This document shows positions 10,690-22,227 of a stretch of 64,000 nucleotides of DNA, in pieces. The stretch is from Cryptomeria japonica (taxonomy: Eukaryota > Streptophyta > Pinopsida > Cupressales > Cupressaceae): assembly GCF_030272615.1 (NCBI RefSeq), contig NC_081414.1, forward strand, positions 336,119,927 through 336,183,926, read 5' to 3'. The notes beneath the pieces were generated by a model. The model did not search any database and was not told the DNA's origin. It saw only the letters and a program-made list of their open reading frames with translations. A program made the translations under genes and the position numbers. How positions within the stretch are numbered: position 1 is the stretch's first letter; every line of letters begins with the position of its first letter.

Positions 10690-13532
10690 AATAAAAAACT
10701 TCTAATTATATAAGTTCAACATTGTTTCCTATTTTCATACATGAGCACCCATTCAACCAAATTGAAACCCACATAAACATTTACCTAAATATTTTTTAAA
10801 AGTATAATATTTCAATATTTACAAATTACAATCACACACATTCAAAATTGAATCCTCGAAATAAAATAAGACAGTTTCAATCGAGGACAACCAATTGTTG
10901 GAACAATTTCCCTTCAATTGCCTGCTTTAGCACTAGCATTGGATTTATCTCCCCATTGTTCAAGAACAATTTGAGCAGGTTCTTGGAATATCCGCTCATC
11001 ATTGCAACGCCCTCTTCCTCTTTAATCACCGGCGTGCTCTGTGAATCACGAAGGTTCCAAAACACGATCCTCGGAGGCGCCCCATACCCTGCCTCTTTAT
11101 ATTTCCTCTTTATTGCCATGTAATCTGTTTCCCATGGATTTAACGAAGCTTGGTCGAATTCCATGTCACTCAACACAAACAACTGTTTAATCATTTTCTC
11201 TGGCTGGAGCTTGCATTTGCAGGCCATGCTGAGAATCACACCAAAAACTTTTTGAAAATCAGTATTCATACCCCAATCCATTTTCTCTGTAAATCTGTAT
11301 TTCTCCGCCAGAGTGTCGCCCTTGACCAAGTGCAGCTCCGGGTTCGCGCTAAAGGTGATTACGTGGCCTTTCCAGGGTTCGGCGCTCATTTCCGAAACGA
11401 GCAGTCCAAGAGCAATGCAGACTTGCATGGGAAGTCCACTCATGCTGCCTGACACGTCACACACCGCCAGGCTGTCAGATAGATTCCCTTCCCTGGTCAT
11501 GTCTTCCACCATTCGTAGCCACTGAAGCTCTGCTACCTTATCGTTGCCCTCCGACTCAAGCGCTTGTTCAACGATCTCATGGGGAAGCAGCGCTCCAGCC
11601 GCTATTTTCTTTTCACCGCTTTCCACATCTGCAAGAAATTGGGCGAATCTGTCTGAGTCGTGCTTGACAAAGAGCTTCTTGTAATTCTTCATTGCTACAG
11701 AGGCCACTCTAGTGTATGGCAATTCGCTCCACAAATTCGCGCTCATATACACCTCAGGCAACTGCATGGCTTTCCGCAGCGGAACCAGCACTTGTTTCCT
11801 CAGCCTGTCGCGGACCCTATAGGCATAATGCCTCTCATCTGCCACATCGGGGTACTCTTCACGCGGGAAAACTCTTCGCGCAATGTTTTCGCAGAGAAGA
11901 GTGGAAAGATCGTACGAGGAGTCGAGAGAAGGGCACCATTTTGCGGCTAGGGTTATGGTCCTCACGTTGCCGGAGTGAAGCACATCCAAGTCCTGTGCAA
12001 GTAAATTGGCGAAATGCTGGGCTGTTGCATCATGCAGTGCTCTGTACTGTGCATCATTGGAGTAGCGTTTCAGGGCTCTCGACGCATCTTCCATCAACTT
12101 TTGCCTCTTAGAAACCCTTGCTGCTTGGCTTTTCTGCTTTCCTTCCAACAACTGTGCTGCGATCCTCTCTTCTCTGGGCTTGAGAGTTCCACGCTTTTTG
12201 GCCTCTCTTGCAGCGGCGCCCTTCCGGGCAAAATAGCCGGAGCTCCCACGCCTTCGCTTAAATCTGACTTTGGCAAGGTCGATCTTCTTCTTGTGCGCCG
12301 CCTTCTGGGCCCTTCTTCGATCAGTCTGTTGGGGCCCTTGCAGTATGCGGAGAAGTATCTCGGGGAGATCTTTCAGGTACCCGAATTCAGCAAAGGTGGA
12401 GAGATTGGCAAGGAGGGTTTTGGGGTGGTGAGAATGCATCCAACAGGCGGCAGCGTAGAATCCCTCTCGGTCGGATTTGCCCGTTCCTCGGACCCCTCTC
12501 AATTGAGAGACCAGCTTCAGAGCAGTGAGAGGGTTTTGCTTCCATGCAGCTTCCAGCAATTGGGTTACCTTCTCAGACGGAGTGTCCGGCACGACGTGAA
12601 AGAAAAAGTCGAGGCAGGCGTCCCCTGAAGACAAATAGGTTGGAGAAAAATTCTCTGTCCTTCCCATCAGATGGGTTCCTTCCATCACCATGCCCCGCCG
12701 CAGCATGTCCATAAAATCATTGTTGCCTTCCCCGGTTGTTCTAGTTTCCGTACAAATGAAATTGCAGATCTCTGGAGGGCCCAACAGAAGCGCCATCGAC
12801 AATTGATTTTGAATCTAAACGAGGAAAACTGATATCGATAGTTTAAGAGATTGTAGGGCTTGAGCGTTAGGAGAGTGCCGAGAGAGAGGAGATGAGATTG
12901 AATATGTAGTTGGTGCTGTCGGCGTTGGTTTTGTCGGCATAAAAACTTGGGGGCCAAGCAAACGGAGTTTCCGCCGACCATTAAGACCTTTTTTGGGAGT
13001 CTTTTTTAGTCTTAAAGCGTGATGAGCAAGACAAGTTTAAATTAGTCTAGAAGCGTTTTTGTATTCGCTCATGGTTATTGGTCTTTGCCTCGGTAACGCT
13101 TAATTCATCTCTGGCGCATCAGAACCGGACAGAACGCATCGGAAACGGTTATGTAAAAACAACTTTCGTACAGGGGAAATTTATCACAAAATTAATTCAT
13201 TCAATTTTTTAAATTTGAGAGTAATAAAAATGATGGAAAGAATGACATTTCGTAGTCCGTGGGCCGTTTTGATAGTTTTTTTCTAATTTGTATGTATGAT
13301 TTTCCTTGACCATGCAATAATTGTGGATAGTAAAATATACTTTAATAAATATATTGGAAGGTACAAATCTTAAAGAAGATTTGATGTATTGAAAGTAACA
13401 AGTAAATATGTATGAAAAAAATTATATTCATGAAGGATTTTATGAGTGAAATTTCATGCTTCTTGTTATAAACACTACATTTACATATTCTTAGGTAAAA
13501 ATTAGTCATGCATTGAAATGTATTACTAGTAT
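10690..13532. repeat. Segmental duplication, copy 1 (DUF2828 unit)
   Basis: Homologous to 18985-21768. The unit holds the DUF2828 coding region, about 190 bp of 3' flank and about 730 bp of 5' flank. Homology starts near the TTTCCTATTTTCATACATGA word and ends at TATTACTAGTAT. The two 5' flanks are almost identical, while the coding 3' half and the 3' flank are clearly diverged. Confidence 0.9.
10877..12802 (-). CDS. DUF2828 family protein with vWA-like C-terminal domain (intact copy)
   Basis: A 641-residue intronless frame starting MSMALLLGPPE and ending LVVLD. Length and ends fit the plant DUF2828 family (N-terminal DUF2828 region plus C-terminal vWA-like DUF7788 region), whose biochemical role is not established. 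Seen in the sequence: a helical N-terminal half; a strongly basic stretch at about residues 162-185 (RRRAQKAAHKKK and FKRRRG) that could be a nuclear signal; and a vWA fold with a metal-binding-type motif DVSGSM at about 449-454, a Thr in NTDF near 514 and an Asp in LSDMEF near 546, matching the DxSxS...T...D MIDAS pattern. Metal-dependent protein binding is therefore plausible but inferred. The start is supported because the second copy shares the same ATG and 5' flank. No stops or shifts are present, and this is the only intact-looking gene in the window. Plus-strand frames across this interval are antisense shadows. Confidence 0.9.
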   Translation of the reverse strand: MSMALLLGPPEICNFICTETRTTGEGNNDFMDMLRRGMVMEGTHLMGRTENFSPTYLSSGDACLDFFFHVVPDTPSEKVTQLLEAAWKQNPLTALKLVSQLRGVRGTGKSDREGFYAAACWMHSHHPKTLLANLSTFAEFGYLKDLPEILLRILQGPQQTDRRRAQKAAHKKKIDLAKVRFKRRRGSSGYFARKGAAAREAKKRGTLKPREERIAAQLLEGKQKSQAARVSKRQKLMEDASRALKRYSNDAQYRALHDATAQHFANLLAQDLDVLHSGNVRTITLAAKWCPSLDSSYDLSTLLCENIARRVFPREEYPDVADERHYAYRVRDRLRKQVLVPLRKAMQLPEVYMSANLWSELPYTRVASVAMKNYKKLFVKHDSDRFAQFLADVESGEKKIAAGALLPHEIVEQALESEGNDKVAELQWLRMVEDMTREGNLSDSLAVCDVSGSMSGLPMQVCIALGLLVSEMSAEPWKGHVITFSANPELHLVKGDTLAEKYRFTEKMDWGMNTDFQKVFGVILSMACKCKLQPEKMIKQLFVLSDMEFDQASLNPWETDYMAIKRKYKEAGYGAPPRIVFWNLRDSQSTPVIKEEEGVAMMSGYSKNLLKLFLNNGEINPMLVLKQAIEGKLFQQLVVLD

Positions 13533-13551
13533 GTCCTCTCGTTGTCTTCAA

Positions 13552-14500
13552 AAATTTGATAAAGGTAGAAATCGAATCAAAGATCTAACTACTCGTTGTT
13601 TCATTATTTCAAATGATTGACCTAATTGTTTCGTTCATAAAAGTTGTCCACTATTTTAGATTTTTTTTTAAATGTTACAATGATTTCAATAAAAGTTTAA
13701 TTTTCTAAATGGGTTGAACAGATTGTGTAACTGTATTTTCTACTTTTCTCTTTAAATAGTGAAGCATAGATAGGGTGCGATGTTTTTCCTCATTTTTTCC
13801 TACAAATTGACATCTTCGAATAAAGGCAACAATTTTTCATGTCAATTTCCAATGGAGAAATTTTGATCTCCCTCGAGATATATGTATTGGTTGCATGGGA
13901 TTTTATGGGTTTCATGGTTTTCTTTCCTGATTCTTTCCCTTAGGAGCTATCAAATCAGGTTTTAATATTAATAAAATTATTGTGGTTCACCACTTTTATC
14001 ACAAAAAAAACATTGAATAATGTTTAATGTAAAAATATTTATTAGTTTACATTTCATTTGATTTCAAATAGACTATTCTTTACTTCTAAAATTATTATTA
14101 TTATTATTATTATTATTATTTATTATTATTATCTTAAATATATATAATTAAGTTTAATTTAGTTTGTTTCATTAAAATTAATTTATTTCAAGAAGATTAG
14201 TTTACTATTCATTTATTTAATTTAGGTAAGATTTATTTATTTAATTTAACTAAGTTGAAATTAATTTAAGTTATTAAGTTAATTTTTATTTATTTAATTG
14301 TGTTTGATGTAATTAAGTTTGATTTGGTTTAACTAATTAAGTTAAATTTAATTGAAGCAATGAAGTTTCACTTAATTTTTTTAGTTAGGTTTGAAATTTT
14401 GATAAAGGTAGAAATCGAATCCAAGATCTAACTACTCGTTGTTTCATTATTTCAAATGATTGACCTAATTGTTTCGCTCGTAAAAGTTGTCCACTATTGA
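13552..14500. repeat. Pair of direct repeats of about 105 bp
   Basis: Segments at about 13552-13655 and 14396-14500 share GATAAAGGTAGAAATCGAAT, the word CTAACTACTCGTTGTTTCA and TTGACCTAATTGTTTCG with only a few differences. The second copy continues into CCACTATTGAACTACC. Together with ATCGAATCC this faintly resembles a reversed tRNA-like A/B-box pair, but the spacing is too long for a tRNA. The sequence between the copies is AT-rich and holds an (ATT)n tract near 14092-14137. Confidence 0.6.
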
Positions 14501-16960
14501 ACTACCATCACGTTTCCAAATAATTTAAGTTGTTAAGTACAATTTAATTAACTTTAATTTATTTAATAAAATTTATTTTAATCTTTTTCATTAAATTATA
14601 TTTAATTTTTCAATGAAATATTATTATGTTCTATTTATTTAAAGAATATTAATCTAATTTTTTTAAGTTTAATATAATTAAAATTAAAATATTTAATCAC
14701 ATAAAACTTACGTTATTTAATTAAGTTTAATTGAATTTATTTCATAAAGTTTAATTTAACTAAATTTAAGAAAATTTAATTTAATTTATTTAATAAAATT
14801 TAATTTAATTTATTTCATAAAGTTTAATTTAATTGTTTTAATTATGTTTAATTTAATTCATTTAATGAAGTTTCATTTAATTAATTAATTTAATTTATTT
14901 AATTTTAATGTAAATAATTAATTAGGTATTATTATTTATTATTAATTAAGTTTAATTTAATTAAATAGCTTAAGTCTAATTTAATTTAATTATTTAAATG
15001 TAACTAAATTTTTTTAATTAAGTTTTATTTTATTTATTCAATAAAATTGAATTGAATTTATTTAATAAAGTTTAATTTCATTTTTTTAATAAAATTTAAT
15101 TAAAGTTTTTTGGATTAAGTTTTATTTGACTTTTGTTAATTAAGTTGAATTTAATTCATTTAATTAAGTTTCATTGATTTCCAATAATTAAGTTTAATTT
15201 AATTCATTTAATAAAGTATAATTTACTTTGACCTATTTAGTATAATTTAATAAAGTATAATTTTATTTATTTAGTTTCATCTAATGAATTTTATTACATT
15301 TAATTATATAATTTTAAGTTAATTAATTAAGTTTTGTTCTTGATTATTAATTAAGATTAATCTAATTAATTAATATTTATTTTATCGATTTATTTGATTT
15401 TAATGTAATTAATTAAAATTTTATGTGATTAAATATTTTAATTATAATAACTTAAGTTTAATTCCATTTATTTAATAAAGTTTAATTGAATTTTTTTAAT
15501 TAAGTTTAATTGAATTTTTTTAATTAATTTTTATTTGATTTTTTAAATTAAGTTTCATTGATTTCAAATAATTCATTTTAATTTAAATTATTTAATAAAG
15601 TATAATTTAAATTATTTAATAAAGTATAATTTAAATTATTTAATAAAGTCTAATTTAACTATTTAATAAAGTCTAATTTAAACTATTTAATAAATTGTCA
15701 TTTAAACTATTTAATAAAGTATAATTTAAATTATTTAATAAACTATAATTTAATTCATTTAATAAACTATAATTTAAATCATTTAATAAAGTATAATTTA
15801 AATTATTTAATAAAGTATAATTTGCTTCGACCTATTTAGTATAATTTAACAAAGTTATATTTATTTAGTTTCATCTTATGAATTTTATTACATTTTAATT
15901 TAATTAATTAAGTATTGTTCTTGATTATTAATTAAGATTAATCTAATTAATTAATATTGATTTTATTGATTTATTTGAATTTTTTTAATTAAGTTAAATT
16001 GAATTTCTACAATTAAGTTTAATTGAATATTTTTAATTAAGTTTTATTTGATTTTTTAATTAAGTTTCATTGATTTCGAATAATTCATTTTAATTTATTT
16101 CATTTAATAAAGTATAATTTAAATTATTTCATAAAGTATAATTTAAATCATTTAATAAAATATAATTTAAACTATTTAATAAAGTATAATTTAAACTATT
16201 TAATAAACTATAATTCAAATTATTTAATAAAATATAATTTAAATTATTTAATAAAGTATAATTTAAATTATTTAATAAAGTATAATTTACTTTGACCTAT
16301 TTAGTATAATTTAATAAAGTATAATTATATTTATTTAGTTTCATCTAATGAATTTTATTACATTTAATTATTTAATTTTAAGTTAATTAATTAAGTATTG
16401 TTCTTAATTATTAATTAAGATTAATCTAATTAATTAATATTTATTTATTTGATTTTAGTGTAATTAATTAAGTATTATTATTCATTATTAAGTAATTTTA
16501 ATTTAATTAAGTTTAAATAGGTTTAATTAAATGTATTCAGTTAAGTAGTTTTTATTTATTTTAGTTTAATCTATTAAAGATAAATTAATTAAGTTTAGTT
16601 AATTCATAAAACTTCCATTAGATTAATTTCGTTTAGTTAATTAAATGTATTCAGTTAAGTAGTTTTTATTTATTTTAGTTTAATCTATTAAAGATAAATT
16701 AATTAAGTTTAGTTAATTCATAAAACTTCCATTAGATTAATTTCGTTTAATCTACTAAAGATAATTTAAATTAACTTTAAATTCAAAATTAATTTAATAG
16801 TTTAATTAGTTTAATTAGTTTAATGAAGTTCAACCTAATTGCTTTAGTTTAATCTTAGTTCAAAATTAATTTAATAGTTTATTTATTAAGTCTTAGTTCA
16901 AAATTAATTTAATAGTTTATTTATTAAGTTCGTTATCATTTATTTATTTATTTATCTACT
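14500..16960. repeat. AT-rich satellite with higher-order structure
   Basis: The stretch is built almost entirely from TTTAATTTAATT, TTAATTAAGTTTAATT and TTTAATAAAGTATAAT words. At 15570-15830 and 16090-16290 a unit of about 24 bp (AATTATTTAATAAAGTATA) runs in tandem. A longer block with ACCTATTTAGTATAATTTAA followed by TTTAGTTTCATCT recurs at about 15226, 15830 and 16291. Near 16523 and 16637 a 114-bp unit with TGTATTCAGTTAAGTAG is directly duplicated. No gene is present. Confidence 0.8.
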
Positions 16961-17286
16961 AAGCAACGCATACACTCACTAGTCTGTAGTTAAATCATGG
17001 GAAACAAGGCAACCCCGTTTTACTCAGTTTAGCTTGTCCATATTAACAAAAGCCTACATATCCATCAATTATTTCAAGATATAAAAATTTCTTATAGCAG
17101 TTAATCAGTATATAAAATAATCTAAAACAAAAAAAAAACATTAATCAATATACTAGACAACTATTTATTGATTTATAACATTAAATCTACTTCAAGATTA
17201 CTATTTTTCAAGGCTAACCTTATGCTATTTCTAAAATAAGAAGGCCGATAGTGTAGATAAGGTAATTATTCGATCAATTAATTACT

Positions 17287-17715
17287 TGTAAACCATTTGC
17301 TGCCATAGATGGGGACAGAGAGTGGAGGGAGCGAAAGGAAGACTAGGGCTTCAGATGGCGATGGAATTCCAGAAGATGGGGGGATTCTGATGTAGATGAA
17401 GATGAAGCGGTAAGGGGCTTTTCTCCTGGCTTAGCGAGTTTGCTTTGGCTGGCCTCAGTTTATGTCACAGTGTACTGCCCTTAGAACGAGGATTTGTGTT
17501 GGTTTGGAGATCCCCTGTTTCAGGTGACACTCCGGAATGTCTGTTCTCACTTCCACGGTGTTGGCTTTGCGTTTGTGGGTACGGGATGGAGCGGCCAATG
17601 GATCTTGGCATTCCAGCTGAGTATTGCTTGCCCCCTGTTTTCCTATTGCTCACAGCAGCTAGGGGATTTGGAATTTTGCTTTCTGGTGTGCTCTGTGAGT
17701 ACTTGACTAAGTGTT
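17287..17715 (+). repeat. Dispersed leader-like repeat, copy B
   Basis: The second copy of the segment at 7451-7880, with the same order of landmarks (GAAGACTAGGGCTTCAGATGG, CTTAGCGAGTTTGCTTTGGC, CTATTGCTCACAGCA). It contains small insertions relative to copy A that shift any reading frame. It lies about 400 bp upstream of the NB-ARC fragment in the same orientation. A former promoter or leader of that gene is possible but unproven, because copy A has no NB-ARC sequence beside it. Confidence 0.7.
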
Positions 17716-18126
17716 TGATATCTAGACATACATTCCTCAAGTGTTATAATGTGAACACTTATTAGTCTATAGTCACCCTAGGATAATTCCATTATAGCAC
17801 ATGTTCTGTCTTGAAATAAGAAAAGGTCACAATTTTATTTTATCACTTGGAAGGATGTATGGGTAGAAAAACTCCATAGATCTTGGGTTTATTCATGCAT
17901 ATGTCAAATTCATGCTCTATGGTAACATTTCCCCACATTAGTTCTATTGCTTGACTATATGTGTAGTACACCGATGGGTTAAGAGACCCATGGACATCTA
18001 GTTTTGCGTATGTGCTAAAATAAAACTTATTTCCATGAGAATAAGATCTAAAGGAAAAATTCATCCAGCCAAGGGAAATTTAGGGGATGAAATCCTTATC
18101 CAAGAGTTTCATACTATAGGCACTAA

Positions 18127-18981
18127 GAAAATTATAGAGAATTTAGAAGTCATGTTGTTGGGCTGGAGCAACGCATGCAAGATCTGAGAGAGAAGCTCGA
18201 GCTAAAATCAGAGAGACTAAAAATGGTGGTAGCTATCTATGGTACGGGTGGAATTGGGAAGACCACCCTCGCCAAAGCTATTTTCAATAGCATTGGCCCC
18301 AAATTTCCGGCTCGTAGCTTTGTTGGTCCTGTTAAGGCAAAGGAGTTACGCAAATTGGAGAAACGGATTTTGAAAGACCTTTCAAGACATGATATTCTTG
18401 TGGAAAGTGTTGACCATGGTAAGGCACTGATGAAAGCTCATTTAAGATCCATTAGAGCACTTGTTATCTTGGATGATGTTGACCATTCCGGGCAACTAGA
18501 AGCCCTTAATGTGGATTCGCTTGCACCTGGGACTAGACTTATCCTAACATCCAGAGGATTTGAGCAGAGTATTGAGTTATTGAGCTGGCATGCATTTCTC
18601 AGAATAGATCCTGATGATGACTATGAAGACCGGTCTATAAAGATTGCAAAATCTTGCCAGGGAATTCCTCTTTTGCTTGAAGTAGCTGTAGCATCCTTAT
18701 ATGACAAGACTGAAACCAGTTATTGGGATGAATCTATAAGGCATTTAGAAAACAGTATTGACCAGAACATCCACAGGCGCCTCTGCGTAAGTACGCAAGG
18801 TCTTGAGTCTCATGAAATTGAAATATTTCTAGGCATTGTCTGTTTTCTTGTTAGGAAAGAGAACCTGGAAACAACATTGAGGTTCTGGGAAGCTATTGGC
18901 CGTGCTCCAAACAGAGCCTTAGAGAAACTAATTCAGAATTCACTTGTTAGAATAGGTCCCTGTATCTCCTTTCGAAAGTAA
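18127..18981 (+). pseudogene. NB-ARC fragment of a TIR-class plant disease-resistance (NLR) gene
   Basis: NLR proteins are intracellular immune receptors; the NB-ARC domain is their nucleotide switch. An open frame of 268 codons from the ATG at 18175 extends upstream without a stop to 18127, adding HVVGLEQR, so the ATG is internal. From that ATG: P-loop GTGGIGKTT at residues 23-31, kinase-2 ALVILDDVD at 95-103 (final Asp typical of TIR-class rather than coiled-coil-class), RNBS-B GTRLILTSR at 119-127 and GLPL-like CQGIPLLLEV at 161-170. The spacing between RNBS-B and GLPL is short for the family. No TIR domain is found upstream and no MHD motif or leucine-rich repeats downstream. The frame stops at 18981, a few bases before the DUF2828 duplication begins, so the gene was truncated at that junction. 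A spliced upstream exon cannot be excluded, but the 3' loss is clear. Confidence 0.85.
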
Positions 18982-18984
18982 GTT

Positions 18985-21768
18985 AAAATTTCAAACTTCT
19001 AATTGCATAAGCTCTAAGCTCAACATTGTTTCCTATTTTCATACATGAACACCCATTCAACTAAATTGAAGCCCACGTGAAACTTTTACCTAAATAGTTA
19101 TAAAAAGTATATTATTTCGATATTTACAAATTACAATCACATACATACTCAAAATTGAATTGTTGAAATAAACGAGGATTGAAACCTGTTTCAATCGAGG
19201 ACAACCAATTTTTGGAACAATTTCCCTTCAATTGCCTGCTTGAGCACTAGCATTGGATTAATCTCCCCGTTATTCAAGAACAATTTGAGCAGGTTCTTGG
19301 AATATCCGCTCACCAGTGCAACGCCCTCTTCGTCTTTAATCACCGGCGTGCTCTGCGAATTACGGAGGTTCCAAAAAACGATCCTCGGAGGCGCCCCATA
19401 CCCTGCCTCTTTATATTTCCTCTTTATCGCCATGTAATCTGTTTTCCACGGATTTATGGACGCTTCATTGAATTCCATGTCACTGAACACAAACAACTGT
19501 TTAATCATTTTCTCTGGCTGCAACTTGCATTCGCAGGCCATGCTGAGAATCACATCAAAAACTTTCTGAAAATCAGTATTCATATTCCACTCCATATTCT
19601 CAGTAAATCTATATTTCTCCGCCAGAGTGTCGCCCTGTACCAAGTGCAGCTCCGGATTCGCGCTGAAGGTGATTAAGTGGCCTTTCCAGGGTTCGGCGCT
19701 CATTTCCGAAACGAGCAATCCGAGAGCAATGCAGACTTGCATGGGAAGTCCTTCCATGCTGCCTGACACGTCACACACCGCCAAGCTGTCAGACAGCTTC
19801 CCTTCCCTGGTCATGTCTTCGACCATTCGCAGCCACTGAAGCTCTGCTACCTCATCGTTGCCTTCCGACTGAACGGCTTGTTCAACGATCTCATGGGGAA
19901 GCAGCGCACCGGCCGCTATTTTCTTTTTTCCGCTTTTCACGTCTGCAAGAAACAGGGCAAATCTGTCCGTGTCGTGCTTGATAAAGAGCTCCTTGCAATT
20001 CTTCATTGCCACAGAGGCCACTCTGGTGTATGGTAATTCACTCCACAAATTCGCACTCATAAACACCTTGGGCAACTGCATGGCTTTTTGCAGCGGACCC
20101 TGTAGGCATAATGCCGCTCATCCACCACATCAAAATACTCTTCGCGCGGGAAAACTCTTCGCGCAATGTTTTCGCAGAGAAGAATGGAAAGATCGTACGA
20201 GGAATCGAGAGAAGGGCACCATTTTGCGGCTAGGCTTATGGCCCTCAATTTGCCCGAGTTAAGCGCCTCCAAGTCCTTTGCCAGTAAATTGGCGAAATGC
20301 TGGGCTATTTCATCGTGCAGTGCTCTGTACTGTGAATCGTTGGAGTACCGTTTCAGGGCTTTCCACGCATCTTCCATCAATTTTTTCCTCCTAGAAACCC
20401 TTGCTGCTGCGCTTTTCTGCTTTCCTTCCAACAAATCTGCTGCAATTCTCTCTTCTCTGGGCTTGAGAGTCCCGCGCTTTTTGGCCTCTCTTGCGGCAGC
20501 GCCCTTCCGGGCAAAATAGTCGCTCTTGTCCTTCGCTCTCTGGGCCCTTCTTCGATCAGTCTGTTGGAGCCCTTGCAGTATACGGAAAAGTATCTCAGGA
20601 AGATCTTTCAGGTACCCGAATTCAGCAAAGACGGAGAGATTGGCGAGGAGGGTTTTCGGGTGGTTAGAATGCATCCAACAGGCGGCGGCATAGAATCCCT
20701 CCCGGTCGGATTTACCCATTCCTCTGACCCCTCTCAATTGACAGACGAGCTTCAGAGCGGTTAGAGGATTTTGCTTCCAGGCGGCTTCCAGCAACTGTGT
20801 TACCCTCTCAGACGGAGTGTCCGGCACAACGTGGAAGAAAAAGTCGAGGCAGGCATCCCCTGAAGACAAATAGGTTGGAGAAAAATTCTCCGTCCTTCCC
20901 ATCAGATGGGTTCCTTCCATCACCATGCCCCGCCGCAGCATGTCCATAAAATCATTGTTGCCTTCCCCGGTTGTTCTAGTTTCCGTACAAATGAAATTGC
21001 AGATCTCTGGAGGGCCCAACAGAAGCGCCATCGACAATTGATTTTGAATCTAAACGAGGAAAACTGATATCGATAGTTTAAGAGATTGTAGGGCTTGAGC
21101 GTTAGGAGAGTGCCGAGAGAGAGGAGATGAGATTGAATATGTAGTTGGTGCTGTCGGCGTTGGTTTTGTCGGCATAAAAACTTGGGGGCCAAGCAAACGG
21201 AGTTTCCGCCGACCATTAATACCTTTTTTGGGAGTCTTTTTTAGTCTTAAAGCGTGATGAGCAAGACAAGTTTAAATTAGTCTAGAAGCGTTTTTGTATT
21301 CGCTCATGGTTATTGGTCTTTGCCTCGGTAACCGCTTAATTCATCTCTGGCGCATCAGAACCGGACAGAACGCATCAGAAACGGTTATGTAAAAACAACT
21401 TTCGTACAGGGGAAATTTATCACAAAATTAAGTCATTCAATTTTTTAAATTTGAGAGTAATAAAAATGATGGAAAGAATGACATTTCGTAGTCCGTGGGC
21501 CGTTTTGATAGTTTTTTTCTAATTTGTATGTATGATTTTCCTTGCCCATGCAATAATTGTGGATAGTAAAATATACTTTAATAAATATATTGGAAGGTAC
21601 AAATCTTAAAGAAGATTGGATGTATTGAAAGTAACAAGTAAATATGTATGAAAAAAATTATATTCATGAAGGATTTTATGAGTGAAATTTCATGCTTCTT
21701 GTTATAAACACTACATTTACATATTCTTAGGTAAAAATTAGTCATGCATTAAAATGTATTACTAGTAT
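18985..21768. repeat. Segmental duplication, copy 2 (DUF2828 unit)
   Basis: Homologous to 10690-13532. The left edge abuts the NB-ARC fragment. The right edge runs into TATTACTAGTAT, which is also the left end of an inverted-repeat element at 21760. From about 20897 to the right end the match to copy 1 is near perfect: roughly seven differences were counted in about 850 bp, with 20920-21216 identical. To the left the protein-level difference is about 10 percent. Confidence 0.9.
19191..21037 (-). pseudogene. DUF2828/vWA protein, frameshifted second copy
   Basis: A paralogue of the gene at 10877-12802, broken into two frames: an N-terminal part (20057-21037, 326 codons) and a C-terminal part (19191-20081, 296 codons). 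Relative to copy 1, 31 bp are missing at the junction near 20096 (copy 1 positions 11783-11813). This shifts the frame just after YAYRVR. GCGG occurs at both edges of the lost segment, suggesting a microhomology deletion. A second, in-frame loss of about 16 residues removes much of the basic stretch present at residues 167-190 of copy 1. The vWA motif DVSGSM and FSDMEF are kept in the C-terminal frame. The first 77 residues are identical to copy 1, while the C-terminal 296 differ at about 31 positions. It could yield a truncated protein but not the full product. Confidence 0.9.
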
Positions 21769-22156
21769 ATCTATATTTAAAAAATATATGTAAAATATGC
21801 CGAGAGATGTCTTATAATAGAAGAGAATCATCTATAAAATAAAAGTTCTTCTATATTACTAAAGACTAAGAATACAGATCCATTAAAGTCCTCCATGCAA
21901 AAAGTTGTGAATCTAGCTAGAGACAAGTGGCAAGGGTTCTATTTTATTTGGAGTAATAAAATAACACCTCCACAAAAGATGAAACATGGCATATTTCATG
22001 CATTTATAAACATTGCCACGTGTCTCTGAGTATATGAAACTATTATATCTTTAATGAGAGTGAAAGAGTGGAGCATTATTAACATGCAAGACAATTATGT
22101 CATATCTCTTGGCATTATTTTACATATTTTTGTTTCAGAATATAAGTATACTAGTA
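21760..22156. mobile_element. Short inverted-repeat (MITE-like) element, 397 bp
   Basis: The left end TACTAGTATATCTATATTT continues to ATATGCCGAGAGATGTC. The right end is its inverted complement, CTCTTGGCATTATTTTACAT through TATACTAGTA, giving terminal inverted repeats of about 55 bp with a few mismatches. There is no coding capacity. Flanking TAT on both sides may be a short target duplication. Related sequence at 28839-29165 confirms a repeated family. Confidence 0.6.
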
Positions 22157-22227
22157 TATTCTACATTGATGAATTATTTTCCCAAATCTATGGGTGATTA
22201 CATACAACAATTGTAACAACTATTTGA

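Noticed and set aside
11150-12628. Several plus-strand frames of 70-204 codons
   Set aside because: They are antisense to the intact DUF2828 gene on the minus strand; the same applies at 19240-20764.
14396-14500. Reversed tRNA-like segment
   Set aside because: B-box and A-box-like words are too far apart and no acceptor stem is visible; only the direct repeat is reported.
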